NCBI RefSeq assembly: GCF_003056345.1
Contig: NZ_PYWB01000010.1
Span: 1-64,000 of the forward strand
Direction of reading: 5' to 3'
Source: Devosia submarina
Lineage (GTDB): Bacteria > Pseudomonadota > Alphaproteobacteria > Rhizobiales > Devosiaceae
DNA length: 64,000 nt
A model generated the notes under the pieces. The model saw nothing but the letters and a program-made list of their open reading frames with translations, ran no database searches and was not told where the DNA came from. Position numbers and translations under genes: made by a program. Shown here in pieces: positions 1 to 7,547 of the stretch (its first letter is position 1; every line of letters begins with the position of its first letter).

Positions 1-68
1 TAACCCCGGTCGGTGATCTGACGCACCGCGTCCCGCTTGAACTCGTCGGTGAAATTGGCTTTGCCCAT
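1..68 (-). CDS. IS3-family transposase OrfA, N-terminal fragment (runs off left edge)
   Basis: Twenty-two residues can be read, beginning MGKANFTDEFKRDAV. The pattern of a short basic start followed by F-x-x-E-F-K-R-D-A-V is the start of the helix-turn-helix domain of IS3/IS911-type OrfA proteins, which bind the element ends. An AGGAGG ribosome binding site lies 6 bases ahead of the ATG. The rest of OrfA, and the OrfB integrase normally made by frameshifting, would lie left of the window, so whether the element is intact cannot be judged. Confidence 0.7.
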   Translation of the reverse strand, partial: MGKANFTDEFKRDAVRQITDRG

Positions 69-111
69 AAAGGCCTCCTTGCCTCAAAATTAGGGAAGAA
101 GGCGTCTACAA
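1..111 (-). mobile_element. End of an IS3-type insertion sequence, cut by the window edge
   Basis: The sequence from 111 leftward on the minus strand starts with TGTAGACGCC, passes a good ribosome binding site (AGGAGG) and enters a transposase OrfA start. A TG-initial terminus shortly before an OrfA start is typical of IS3-family elements. The exact end at 111 is inferred because the second inverted repeat and any target duplication are outside the window. Confidence 0.6.
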
Positions 112-218
112 ATCTAGGGGCTATTCACTCTCTATCGACTGGCGTCAGCCAGTTCATATGTATTGACACCCACTATTCGCGCCATGCGAGCTTCGAGGCT
201 TAAACCTTGAGGTAACAC

Positions 219-767
219 ATGGCCCGCATCGGCTACGCGCGCGTTAGCAGCATTGATCAAGACTTAGATATTCAACTCGCGAAGCTCAAAGCTGAGGGTT
301 GCGAGATCATCCGATCAGAAAAGGTGTCGGGTGGCAGCCGTGAAGGCCGCGTCGAACTTGAAACCGTCATTCAATTTCTTCGACCCGGTGACGAACTGGT
401 GGTTGCCCGGCTGGATCGTCTCGGGCGCGACACACGCGATGTGCTTAACCTCATCCATGAATGCGAACAGCGGCAAGCGTTCGTCACCGTGCTCGACCCG
501 CATGTTTCTACACGCGGTGAGATGGGGCATATTGTACTAACTGTGCTCGGCATGGTGGCGCAAATGGAGCGGCGGTTCATCAAGGAACGGCAGCGGGAAG
601 GCATTCAACAGGCTAAGGCACAGGGCCGCTATACTGGTGGCAAGCGCCGCCTTGATCGCCAGCGGGTTAGACTACTTAAAGACAAAGGGGTAGGTCCATC
701 AAAGATTGCGCAGCAGCTTGGCTGCTCGCGGATGCAGGTTTACCGCATATTAGCCGAAGCAGAATAG
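219..767 (+). CDS. Serine recombinase, Tn3-type resolvase/invertase family
   Basis: A 182-residue protein, the normal size for a small resolvase or invertase. The N-terminal catalytic domain has the Y-A-R-V-S motif with nucleophile Ser10 and Arg8, and the R-L-D-R-L-G-R stretch (residues 64 to 70) supplies further active-site arginines. The long E helix follows, and the last 40 residues form a helix-turn-helix ending in C-S-R-M-Q-V-Y-R. Such enzymes resolve transposon cointegrates or invert short DNA segments. A TGAGGT ribosome binding site precedes the ATG. No Tn3-type transposase is next to it, so it may be a stray resolvase left by an earlier transposon or the invertase of the island. Confidence 0.93.
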   Translation: MARIGYARVSSIDQDLDIQLAKLKAEGCEIIRSEKVSGGSREGRVELETVIQFLRPGDELVVARLDRLGRDTRDVLNLIHECEQRQAFVTVLDPHVSTRGEMGHIVLTVLGMVAQMERRFIKERQREGIQQAKAQGRYTGGKRRLDRQRVRLLKDKGVGPSKIAQQLGCSRMQVYRILAEAE

Positions 768-775
768 TGCGTTAT

Positions 776-976
776 TCACGCCCGAAACGGAGAAGCATCA
801 TCGATGCGGTCTTCGTTCGAAACAAGCTCCCATTCCTTCGCGCCTCTCACGTTCTCGGCCACGATATGATCCGAATACGGACCAAGGATGCCACTGGCCT
901 CATGCTTGCGCCATAACACCCAAGAGCCTTCCACATCGCTCCTGATACTCACGCTTACCCCTGAGCCAGCAGGCAA
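776..976 (-). CDS. Small hypothetical protein, 66 aa
   Basis: No family recognised. The 66-residue product is mixed polar and aromatic (W-V-L-W-R-K-H, then Y-S-D-H-I-V-A-E-N-V) and has no signal peptide or membrane segment. The start is a TTG at 976, chosen because a clear AGGAG lies 8 bases ahead of it. That ribosome binding site overlaps the stop codon (TAGGAG) of the small gene at 988 to 1128, so the two are probably translated from one message. It ends 8 bases from the resolvase stop, in convergent orientation. An accessory gene of unknown job. Confidence 0.55.
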   Translation of the reverse strand: MPAGSGVSVSIRSDVEGSWVLWRKHEASGILGPYSDHIVAENVRGAKEWELVSNEDRIDDASPFRA

Positions 977-987
977 TTCGCGAGCTC

Positions 988-1128
988 CTACTTTGCAGCG
1001 AGCGCTTTGCGCGCAGCGGCTGCGGCTCGCCTGACGATTGCTATCCGACGCTCATCTTCATCAGCAGACCACATGGAGTCTACTTTATCTTCACGGTACG
1101 TTTGAGTGGAACTAGCTGCCATAGTCAT
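988..1128 (-). CDS. Very small hypothetical protein, 46 aa
   Basis: An open frame of 46 residues starting MTMAASSTQTYREDKVDSMW and ending in a basic, alanine-rich helix (residues 27 to 46, A-I-V-R-R-A-A-A-A-A-R-K-A-L-A-A-K). The acidic middle (S-A-D-E-D-E) followed by the basic helix suggests a small nucleic-acid or protein binding peptide, but no family is recognised. GGAGG sits 6 bases before the ATG, a strong ribosome binding site. Its stop overlaps the ribosome binding site of the 66-residue gene that follows. Confidence 0.55.
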   Translation of the reverse strand: MTMAASSTQTYREDKVDSMWSADEDERRIAIVRRAAAAARKALAAK

Positions 1129-1339
1129 GTTGAGCCTCCGTGCAGAAACAGTTGAGCCAACGTGGTTAGCAGATCGTTAACGCCGAGTTCACGAAGGCGT
1201 GCTGCTTATCTTCGGCGGGCGCGAGATCCCTAAGGTAAGCCAATGGAACTGAGCTTAATCAGTGGGGGTTATGCAAAGGCAACTGGCCCAGAGCCACATG
1301 ACGAGGGCGTAAACATAACGTCCGGAAAGAAGTCTACGA

Positions 1340-1477
1340 ATGAACTGGATCCAACAGCAGATTGAGTCTTGGCAGCATATCATCAACTGCATTGAACGTG
1401 ATGGCGGTCCACAGCAATATCTTGAGCGAGCCTACAGAACTCGTGATGGATATCAGCGGTTGTTGGACCAACGCTGA
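1340..1477 (+). CDS. Very small hypothetical protein, 45 aa
   Basis: Encodes 45 residues beginning MNWIQQQIESWQHIINCIE and ending Y-Q-R-L-L-D-Q-R. The composition is glutamine-rich and strongly helical, which is unlike a random frame. A purine-rich GGAAAGAAG lies 8 bases before the ATG. An overlapping 40-residue frame in another phase (1243 to 1365) looks less protein-like and was not called. No family is recognised, and similar tiny helical proteins are common in mobile elements. Confidence 0.4.
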   Translation: MNWIQQQIESWQHIINCIERDGGPQQYLERAYRTRDGYQRLLDQR

Positions 1478-1540
1478 CGGCGGTTGGCTCGCTCCGGCTG
1501 ACAGAGTGTAGCACCAGTGCCAGCTAGTCAGTAGTTGGCC

Positions 1541-1687
1541 ATGGACGAGCGGACTTCCGACGCCCTCAACATCAGTAAGTCTGCGGTGCTTGAGTGGGCT
1601 TTGAGAGCGTTTGAATCTGTTGAACCGCCAACAGCACTTGATCGTTATACAGGTGGCGCTCTGCTAAGCGTCGCTGGCCCGACCTAA
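1541..1687 (+). CDS. Possible very small hypothetical protein, 48 aa
   Basis: An open frame of 48 residues starting MDERTSDALNISKSAVLEWA. The segment D-A-L-N-I-S-K-S-A-V-L-E-W-A-L-R looks like a ribbon-helix-helix or short helical domain, but the protein is too short to place. There is no convincing ribosome binding site, which lowers confidence. It stops 15 bases before the next gene on the same strand. Confidence 0.3.
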   Translation: MDERTSDALNISKSAVLEWALRAFESVEPPTALDRYTGGALLSVAGPT

Positions 1688-1702
1688 CGGGCGGGAGTGC
1701 AT

Positions 1703-1951
1703 ATGTACGTCTATGTATTTGAAGGGCCTGAAGGTGTACTCGGATTTGCTACTCACTCCGATGGACTTACTCTTCCAGCAACGCACCGACCTTGGGTTCT
1801 GATCAATCGCCTTATTATGTCAGATGACGATGATGATCGACCGATTGTTCGTACAAGAGAATGCATGGATGATATTCAGAGGTACGGGTTTCATCTGACG
1901 CAAGGAAATCGCCGCGTCACAGAAATTCTCATAGGCAAATCTAACTTGTGA
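1703..1951 (+). CDS. Hypothetical protein, 82 aa
   Basis: An 82-residue protein starting M-Y-V-Y-V-F-E-G-P. It has a hydrophobic start, an acidic D-D-D-D-D run near residue 45 and a C-terminal stretch ending T-E-I-L-I-G-K-S-N-L. No signal peptide, transmembrane segment or known motif is visible. The ATG at 1703 is preferred over an upstream GTG because GGGAG lies 5 bases before it. Not recognised; it belongs to the accessory island. Confidence 0.5.
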   Translation: MYVYVFEGPEGVLGFATHSDGLTLPATHRPWVLINRLIMSDDDDDRPIVRTRECMDDIQRYGFHLTQGNRRVTEILIGKSNL

Positions 1952-2308
1952 ACGTGGTGGCGCGGCCTCAAGCATCTGCGACCTGAGTAAGCGTCTTTTC
2001 TGGAGCCAAGGCCGCTCGTAGGCGACGTATGGTCTCCAGCACTGATCTTGCCCTAGGCGAGTATGCGGTACTTGCTATTGCCTCGTGCGCTGCGCGCTAG
2101 AAAGACGCTTTCTAAGATATCACGCAGCATCGGTTCAGCCTTTAATTTTCCAGACACCTGAGCGTAACTTGACGCCTTGCCTTCTTGAACTGCTGGATAG
2201 CATGGCATTGCATTACCGCTTCTCGTTCAGTGTTTGATCGTTAGTTGATCAGATTAATGCAACTTAGATCAAAGTCAGGGCTTCTGCTGGTAATGAGGAG
2301 CTTTTCAT
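1952..2308. other. Intergenic stretch with no supported gene
   Basis: About 350 bases with no convincing reading frame on either strand. A loose inverted pair (GCGTCTTTTC near 1,990 and GAAAGACGC near 2,100) spans most of it. Nothing else is recognised apart from the GAGGAG ribosome binding site of the following gene at its right end. Confidence 0.5.
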
Positions 2309-2566
2309 ATGGCCAGCTATGAACGCCTACCATTGGGGGCACGTTATCCGCACGATGCGGTGATTGTCACTGTGCGGCGCGCGTTGGGCAGAACTGTAGC
2401 TGATGTTGCCGCAGTGGATCACATCGCTGATTTCCCGCTTCCGGTCTCCCGTGCACTGGAGCAAGCAACGCTGTGGTGTACAGAAATGGGATTGGCGCGC
2501 GTTCAGGTGGTTTTGGAAGATGAGCGGCTGTGGAGTGCCGAATGGGGCGAACTGAAAGATCCATAA
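2309..2566 (+). CDS. Hypothetical protein, 85 aa
   Basis: An 85-residue protein with a well-placed ribosome binding site (GAGGAG, 9 bases before the ATG). The middle is rich in valine and alanine (V-T-V-R-R-A-L-G-R-T-V-A-D-V-A-A-V), and the end is acidic and tryptophan-containing (E-D-E-R-L-W-S-A-E-W-G-E). It has no signal peptide or membrane span. No family is recognised. Codon use and the ribosome binding site make it a believable gene, but nothing in the context points to a function. Confidence 0.6.
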   Translation: MASYERLPLGARYPHDAVIVTVRRALGRTVADVAAVDHIADFPLPVSRALEQATLWCTEMGLARVQVVLEDERLWSAEWGELKDP

Positions 2567-2779
2567 CCTACCAAATAGGGCAAAGTTGCCCAGTAGGCGG
2601 TTAGGCGTGCTTGCGACCATTTTCGCGTTTACATAAGAAGCTCATAGACGTCCATGTGCTGCTGCCTAAGCGGTTTGCTGAAACTGCTGCTGATACCCTT
2701 CAACTGCGTGCGCGCCCGCTCTGCGATGTGTGTCAACATGGTCAGTGTTGGTGTGACGGTCGGTTATGAGTGGCCTCAA

Positions 2780-2809
2780 AAATGAAAGCCCCTGCTCGTT
2801 GAGCAGGGG
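2780..2809 (-). terminator. Rho-independent terminator of the DUF2382 gene
   Basis: A perfect 9-bp stem with a 3-base loop (CCCCTGCTC, loop, GAGCAGGGG) at 2789 to 2809. On the minus strand it is followed by a T-rich run (CTTTCATTTTT). It lies 12 bases beyond the stop of the DUF2382 gene. Confidence 0.85.
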
Positions 2810-2821
2810 TGGGTTGAAGTA

Positions 2822-3712
2822 TCAGCGCTCAGTTTCGTTGAGTGGATCGATACGGGTGTCCTCGATTTCCACCTCTTGGCTACGTACCGTGTCGGTAACT
2901 GTCTCAACACGATCCGACTCTTCTTTGCGAAGAGCAATCTCCTCAACGACACGCGCTTCTTTGGCTACGACGGCCTCTTCCGCAGTGGCAACAGCTTCGA
3001 TTGTTCTTTCCTCAAATGCTGCATCAGCATCAGTAAGGGGCCGATCTACCGGACGACGATCCACAGCCACTTGCTCACTGTGTAGCGTCACTTGTTCGCT
3101 GACGGGAGTTTCGGACACATAGGAGCGGATGCGAACGCGGCCATGGCTTACATCGCGCTTGCCGACCCTGAGACGCTCCTCAACAACTGGGATCACGTCG
3201 CTTTCACCTCCGACACGATCCCGAACACCTAGGTCATTGTCGAGAGATACCGTGCTGTCTAGCGCCGCAGTATCGTCGAGGACCGCTGTGCCTTCCATCT
3301 CATCATCAAGCAAGCCGGAGGACGACGTAGTGAGCGGCCGTTCGACTTCCCAACCTTCCGAGCGCCATTGATTGGAGCGCTCGTCAAGGTCAATAGATCC
3401 GCGTTCCTCCAGAATATCGTAGACCGCGTCTTCATTGCTGCCCGCATCGGTGACAGCAACGATATACCCACCCCGGCGCAAGCCTTCGGCGTACAATGAC
3501 CGGTCTTCATCGGGCATAAAGATGTTTGCTAGTGCCGCAAAGAACCCTTGGTTCTCAGCAGGAACACCAGCGAGGGCGTTTTCCGGACCGGCTGTTACCG
3601 AAATAGCGGAATCGCTCAAACCGATAGACCGAAGTTCTGCAACTGCTGCATCTGCATCAGCGCGGTTGTCGAAAAATGCGGTTATTGTTCGTTGCGACGT
3701 AAACTCGCTCAT
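2822..3712 (-). CDS. DUF2382 (YsnF/AvaK-like) stress protein
   Basis: A 296-residue acidic protein. The N-terminal 100 residues resemble the general-stress 17M-type domain (I-T-A-F-F-D-N-R-A-D-A-D-A-A-V), and the C-terminal 120 residues match DUF2382 (V-I-P-V-V-E-E-R-L-R-V-G-K-R, later E-R-T-I-E-A-V). DUF2382 proteins are linked to stress and desiccation responses; their molecular role is unknown. The start at 3712 is chosen over an upstream ATG at 3745 because GAGGA lies 7 bases before it and the domain begins there. The gene stands alone and has its own terminator. Such genes often travel on plasmids and islands. Confidence 0.8.
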   Translation of the reverse strand: MSEFTSQRTITAFFDNRADADAAVAELRSIGLSDSAISVTAGPENALAGVPAENQGFFAALANIFMPDEDRSLYAEGLRRGGYIVAVTDAGSNEDAVYDILEERGSIDLDERSNQWRSEGWEVERPLTTSSSGLLDDEMEGTAVLDDTAALDSTVSLDNDLGVRDRVGGESDVIPVVEERLRVGKRDVSHGRVRIRSYVSETPVSEQVTLHSEQVAVDRRPVDRPLTDADAAFEERTIEAVATAEEAVVAKEARVVEEIALRKEESDRVETVTDTVRSQEVEIEDTRIDPLNETER

Positions 3713-3948
3713 AGGACATTCCTCTGCTACTGGCGTGGCTGCCATGTAGAAGCTGACAATCCGAAGAGCACCACATCGTTCCTGTGCCTAAGGAAAGTTG
3801 CCGGTTGAATTGATCATGGACATCATCGGCAGCGAGCTGCTTCATGACCTTTAAGCCGTGACGGACGGAGCAAAAACCATTGCCGACATAGTGAAGGGTC
3901 AAGTACCAATAGCAAGTATGCCGACGTCAGAAGAAGGTGCTGCTGTCC

Positions 3949-4179
3949 ATGCCTCGAACAAGCTATAGAGTAGTTGATAAGCGTCCTAGTGCCTCCGACG
4001 GTCAGGAGGTCACGGTTGATGCGGCCAATCCTGAGGCAGCAGCCCAAATGGTATTGGGACTCGATCTGACCCGGGCTGGTCGTCCAAGCGCACTCGTCGC
4101 AAGAGTATACTGGACCAATCCGGGGCAACCCGTCAGCATGGTGCGGTTGTACGCACGTGTTGACGACAGCGCTCTTTGA
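3949..4179 (+). CDS. Hypothetical protein, 76 aa
   Basis: A 76-residue protein, MPRTSYRVVDKRPSA at the start. It alternates charged and hydrophobic residues with the segment A-A-Q-M-V-L-G-L-D-L in the middle, suggesting a small alpha/beta fold. It has no membrane span. Start chosen at the ATG at 3949, with AAGGTG about 10 bases ahead; an in-frame GTG at 3937 is an alternative. Not recognised. Confidence 0.45.
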   Translation: MPRTSYRVVDKRPSASDGQEVTVDAANPEAAAQMVLGLDLTRAGRPSALVARVYWTNPGQPVSMVRLYARVDDSAL

Positions 4180-4543
4180 CAAGGCGAGCGTGCACTGGCC
4201 TCAGTGTCACGTCAGGCTTTAAATTAGACCTCAAGCTGTCACAGGTAGGCGACCACCGCCCTAATGTTACGCCACATGCTGGGGCTTTCGTTACGTCACG
4301 CTGTGGTATACCCTGTTGCTACACCCACTAGCGCCAGTGGTGGGTGGCGTACGCGGCTAGGCGCAAAGTGGTGAACTTCCTACTACGCCCAACGGTCTTC
4401 ACTGTACATCTGAGCGATAAATCTCACCTGTATCGGCAAGGCGTCGGCGGGTGATTGAAGCCACGTCGTTCGGGCGGCACTTTGGCCACAAAGCCCTGCA
4501 TCGCTTACGCTGAGAAATTGGTAGTCAAAAGTAGCAATGCCAT
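4180..4543. other. Intergenic stretch with no supported gene
   Basis: Between a small plus-strand gene and the end of the Kiwa pair. A minus-strand frame ending at about 4,387 reads plausibly as protein for some 40 residues (Q-S-A-A-R-T-T-W-L-Q-S-P) but has no start or ribosome binding site, so it could at most be a remnant. GTGG/CCAC-type inverted repeats near 4,330 are the only other structure seen. Confidence 0.4.
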
Positions 4544-5455
4544 TCAGTTTGATACCCGCTGGCGAGCCGTGGCCCGGTAAGGGTCGCCACCATCCCCATG
4601 CAGGTCAAGATGGTACCGGCGCGCGTCAAGTAATTCCAACAGCCTTGCTTCATCAGCGACGCGGCACTGGAGGCGGCCATCATCGAGTTCCTTGAACTTG
4701 ATCCCGTGTTTAGCCGCGAGTGCTTCGATTGCAGATCTTTGAAAGTTTGCAAGGTTTGGGTTCGAGGCAACTGATGCTGCATGGCGTGCCATGCGTGGAT
4801 GTTTTCCAATCTTCTCGGCGACCCTGCTGAGATCTAAAAATGGGATAGCACTATGTATGGCCTGAACCTTTTCCGCTGCCGTTTCGGCGACACGCTCAAC
4901 GATCTTTGCGACCTGTTCAGTCGGGCGCGTGTTCAGAATAAAAACGTCTGCGTCGGCGATAATAACGTCGAATTCTGTATCAAGGTGCAGGACGTCATCC
5001 TCGATTAGTACAAGAGTATCGTCGACCAAACGCATTAGCCTATTCCGAGCGTTCAATGTACCTTTAAGCTTGGTGGCTTTACGAATACCGACTGCTTTAC
5101 GGTTCTGGTTGTCTCTGAATACAGCGAAATAGAAATCAACGTCATGTGCATGATCTTGAATGTTGGTTAGATCCTCTAGTGCCCCCGCTTCATAGATCGC
5201 GGACAGTTCTGTCATAAATTCCCCGCCCCGTGGTGCGTATATCCGCCTGCGGGCACCGTAATCTTCCGAAATATCGTGCAGTTCCCAATCGTCAGAGAGA
5301 CTGAGGAAGATGTTTCTGGTTTCTCTCAGCATCTGCTTCAATGCTGTTTTGATACCCGGGTTCGTAGGAATGAAGTACATGTGTCGGTTGCTTCTGAGCG
5401 CCACCCCAAAGTTCACTGACGTAATGTCCAAAAAGTTAAACTGCTGATCTATCAT
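4544..5455 (-). CDS. kwaB: Kiwa defence system protein KwaB-like (DUF4868)
   Basis: A 303-residue soluble protein. The region around residues 115 to 185 (F-R-D-N-Q-N-R-K-A-V-G-I-R-K-A, then L-R-L-L-type helices, D-D-V-L-H-L-D-T-E-F-D-V-I-I-A-D and V-F-I-L-N-T-R) follows the layout of DUF4868, the family of KwaB. In Kiwa, KwaB works with membrane protein KwaA to stop phage DNA replication and late transcription. The gene directly upstream encodes a multi-span membrane protein that overlaps this start by 20 bases, which is the kwaA-kwaB arrangement. An upstream TTG at 5470 is an alternative start. The family call is from remembered motif layout, not from a search. Confidence 0.72.
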   Translation of the reverse strand: MIDQQFNFLDITSVNFGVALRSNRHMYFIPTNPGIKTALKQMLRETRNIFLSLSDDWELHDISEDYGARRRIYAPRGGEFMTELSAIYEAGALEDLTNIQDHAHDVDFYFAVFRDNQNRKAVGIRKATKLKGTLNARNRLMRLVDDTLVLIEDDVLHLDTEFDVIIADADVFILNTRPTEQVAKIVERVAETAAEKVQAIHSAIPFLDLSRVAEKIGKHPRMARHAASVASNPNLANFQRSAIEALAAKHGIKFKELDDGRLQCRVADEARLLELLDARRYHLDLHGDGGDPYRATARQRVSN

Positions 5456-6029
5456 TCGCTTCGTCCACAAGTACGTTTCCGCCCAGCCGATACCCTGTCA
5501 GGGCCGAAGATTCCGGTAGGTATTGACGCTTCGAAATAACCACGTAGGTCCCCATCCGGGAACTCTGCCTCTCTTGCCCCCCAATGCCGGGTTTTGCCTC
5601 GACCGTATAAATGCGATATCCACATAACGCGAATATCAAATTCATGTAGTGTAGTCGCATGTGCCAGAACAAAAACATGACAAAGAGTAGCGCAAAGGCA
5701 ACTGCCACAACATCGCGCATGCCCCCAAGATTTGCGTCGAACAACGGTATCAGCATGGCGAACAAATAGGTAAGTAAATGCTCCCTTTGGTCGCGCGCTG
5801 TCTCAATTTCGACAGTCTTTACGTTCTTGCTGGAGCGGGACCGCCAGAAAATTATCAACAGTATTGCTGACGGAAGCGCAAAAAAGAGCAGGCACAGCGG
5901 GATCCAGATATAGTCCGCAACAGCATCGACGCCCCGGATAGACCAGAGTAGGAATACAGGACTTAGGCTTGACCAGACCAGAACAAATCTGACGAAGCCA
6001 AGACCTTCATGGACGTTGTTTGTTGCCAT
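5436..6029 (-). CDS. kwaA: Kiwa defence system membrane protein KwaA-like
   Basis: A 197-residue membrane protein with hydrophobic segments at about residues 11 to 31, 40 to 62, 86 to 104 and 106 to 140 (four or five spans) and a polar C-terminal tail. The motif N-L-I-F-A-L-C-G-Y-R-I-Y after the last span and Y-L-F-A-M-L-I-P in the third resemble the N-P-x-L...G-Y-x-I-Y and Y-I-I-P patterns of KwaA proteins. KwaA senses phage attack at the inner membrane and holds KwaB. It overlaps the kwaB-like gene and is divergent from the Panacea gene. Confidence 0.68.
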   Translation of the reverse strand: MATNNVHEGLGFVRFVLVWSSLSPVFLLWSIRGVDAVADYIWIPLCLLFFALPSAILLIIFWRSRSSKNVKTVEIETARDQREHLLTYLFAMLIPLFDANLGGMRDVVAVAFALLFVMFLFWHMRLHYMNLIFALCGYRIYTVEAKPGIGGQERQSSRMGTYVVISKRQYLPESSALTGYRLGGNVLVDEANDRSAV

Positions 6030-6194
6030 ACTCGCGAGGGTCCCTTGTAATCACCCGCGTGTCAACGATCAGGGCCGAATTGCCCCAACAGTGGTTCTGT
6101 ATCGCCGATACCTTCATTAAGGTGGGTCCGACCGCCACAGTGATTGTGCTGCGTCCAACTCTGGGTTAGGAACAAAGATGGAACGCAGCAACTT

Positions 6195-6701
6195 ATGGCA
6201 GTAACCTACGACGGACGAGCGGTCGCTAATTTTGTGCTCGACGCTTGCGACTGCAGGGAAAGGGCAGTGACCAACCTTGCTTTGCAGAAGATCGTCTATT
6301 TTTGTCACGTGTGGTCCCTTATCGGGCTGCGCCGACCCTTGATAAGGCACAAGTTTGAGGCTTGGGAATTTGGGCCAGTTCTTCCCTATCTCTACAGAGA
6401 ATTCAAAAGCTTTGATCGTTCACCGATAAAGGGACGCGCAACTGAGATTGATCCTCAGAATGGAAGTAAGCGCATTGTTTCCTACAGTTTCGGCGTAGAA
6501 ACCGAAAAGCAGTTGCAGGAGATCGTTGCTTTCTACAGTCAAATGCGTCCGAGTGATCTTGTGGAGCTAAGCCACGTTCGCGGCGGGCCATGGCATAGTA
6601 CGTGGAATCACGGGGGAAACGTCAATCCGGGAATGAAGATTGACGACTCTTTGATCGCCGCGTTCTATTCTAAAGTATCTAGTCCATTCTCGATTCAATG
6701 A
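6195..6701 (+). CDS. Panacea domain (DUF4065, SocA-like) antitoxin
   Basis: A 168-residue protein with the full Panacea signature: Y-D-G-R-A-V-A-N-F-V-L-D near the start, T-N-L-A-L-Q-K-I-V-Y-F-C-H-V-W (residues 25 to 39), E-A-W-E-F-G-P-V-L-P-Y-L-Y (residues 54 to 66) and the late G-P-W-H-S-T-W. Panacea proteins are antitoxins that neutralise many unrelated toxins, and SocA is a ClpXP proteolytic adaptor of this family. The ATG at 6195 is preferred because the conserved domain begins there, though its ribosome binding site is weak. The gene ends 13 bases before an unrecognised gene on the same strand, the expected place for the toxin partner. Confidence 0.88.
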   Translation: MAVTYDGRAVANFVLDACDCRERAVTNLALQKIVYFCHVWSLIGLRRPLIRHKFEAWEFGPVLPYLYREFKSFDRSPIKGRATEIDPQNGSKRIVSYSFGVETEKQLQEIVAFYSQMRPSDLVELSHVRGGPWHSTWNHGGNVNPGMKIDDSLIAAFYSKVSSPFSIQ

Positions 6702-6714
6702 CGGCGGAAGCAAT

Positions 6715-7440
6715 ATGGCCGAACTGCGCGTTCCTACTCTTCAGCATCTCGCCCGCAACTGGCGCGCCGATCCGGTCATGATTGCCAGCGCCCTCGTCCG
6801 GCTTGTCGAGAATCCTCCAATCTTCAACTACAACCCGCTTTTCGGTGCCATTCGCGACCTTCTGGTGCTTCACGTGCCGTATGACCAGATCGTCACCGGT
6901 ATTAGCAAGATCAAGCGCGAAGATGTCCGGAAGAACCTCTTGAGCATCCTGCCGCTGGTTCGAGATCACTTCGCCGATGTGCATCCGGATTTCTGCCAAG
7001 TCGTAGAAAGGCGTTTCTATCCTGTAGGACGAGGTCTAATGGTCCCGTTCGAGCAGCCGATGATGTACGGCGTCGGAGGTCAACTCTACTTCCCGTGGTT
7101 CAGCTTCTGGAGAACAAACCCGCTAGCCGCCGAACGCCTATCTCTATTTGTGACACTGGTCGACGAAGTGCTACTGCAAGACCCGGATCTCGAAACAGCA
7201 CGTTTCGAAATTCTGGATTTCAGCGCGCCCAATGCGAAGGCGTCGCGAGAACTTACTATCATGGACGCCCGCGACATTCCTCGCGTTCATGAGGCGCGAA
7301 AAGTCGAAATGCTAGACACCTTCGCCGAGGGTTATTTCTTAGCCCTCGAAAGGCTAAAGGGCCGTACCCCGCCACCCCCGGCGGACGATTACAACAGGGC
7401 GGAGCTTGATCAGCCGCGTTTCCCGGGCTTCCCGGAATAG
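6715..7440 (+). CDS. Unrecognised protein paired with Panacea antitoxin; candidate toxin
   Basis: A 241-residue soluble protein of no family I recognise. It starts M-A-E-L-R-V-P-T-L-Q-H-L-A-R-N-W after a GGAAG ribosome binding site. The first 90 residues look helical (I-A-S-A-L-V-R-L-V-E, then I-R-D-L-L-V-L-H-V-P). The middle has an aromatic, glycine-rich stretch (M-M-Y-G-V-G-G-Q-L-Y-F-P-W-F-S-F-W-R) and the tail is proline-rich. There is no signal peptide or membrane segment. Coupling 13 bases behind a Panacea gene suggests it is the toxin of a PanAT module, but that is inferred from position only. Confidence 0.65.
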   Translation: MAELRVPTLQHLARNWRADPVMIASALVRLVENPPIFNYNPLFGAIRDLLVLHVPYDQIVTGISKIKREDVRKNLLSILPLVRDHFADVHPDFCQVVERRFYPVGRGLMVPFEQPMMYGVGGQLYFPWFSFWRTNPLAAERLSLFVTLVDEVLLQDPDLETARFEILDFSAPNAKASRELTIMDARDIPRVHEARKVEMLDTFAEGYFLALERLKGRTPPPPADDYNRAELDQPRFPGFPE

Positions 7441-7547
7441 TGTTCGGCAGGTTGGCGAAGTCAACCCAGCTTCGCTGGTGGTGTTGGTTTCATAGCTTCA
7501 GACCGCCCAACTCTGGTCTGGAGATTTAGGGCGAATCCTTTTGATCG

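Noticed and set aside
1243..1365. 40-residue frame overlapping the 45-residue gene
   Set aside because: Only a weak ribosome binding site and a hydrophilic, low-complexity product; the overlapping frame is more protein-like.
2766..3122. 118-residue plus-strand frame over the DUF2382 gene end
   Set aside because: Serine-rich shadow of the minus-strand gene and it includes that gene's terminator.
4387..4540. Minus-strand stretch reading like the end of a protein
   Set aside because: No start or ribosome binding site, and no recognised family; could be a remnant but not supportable.
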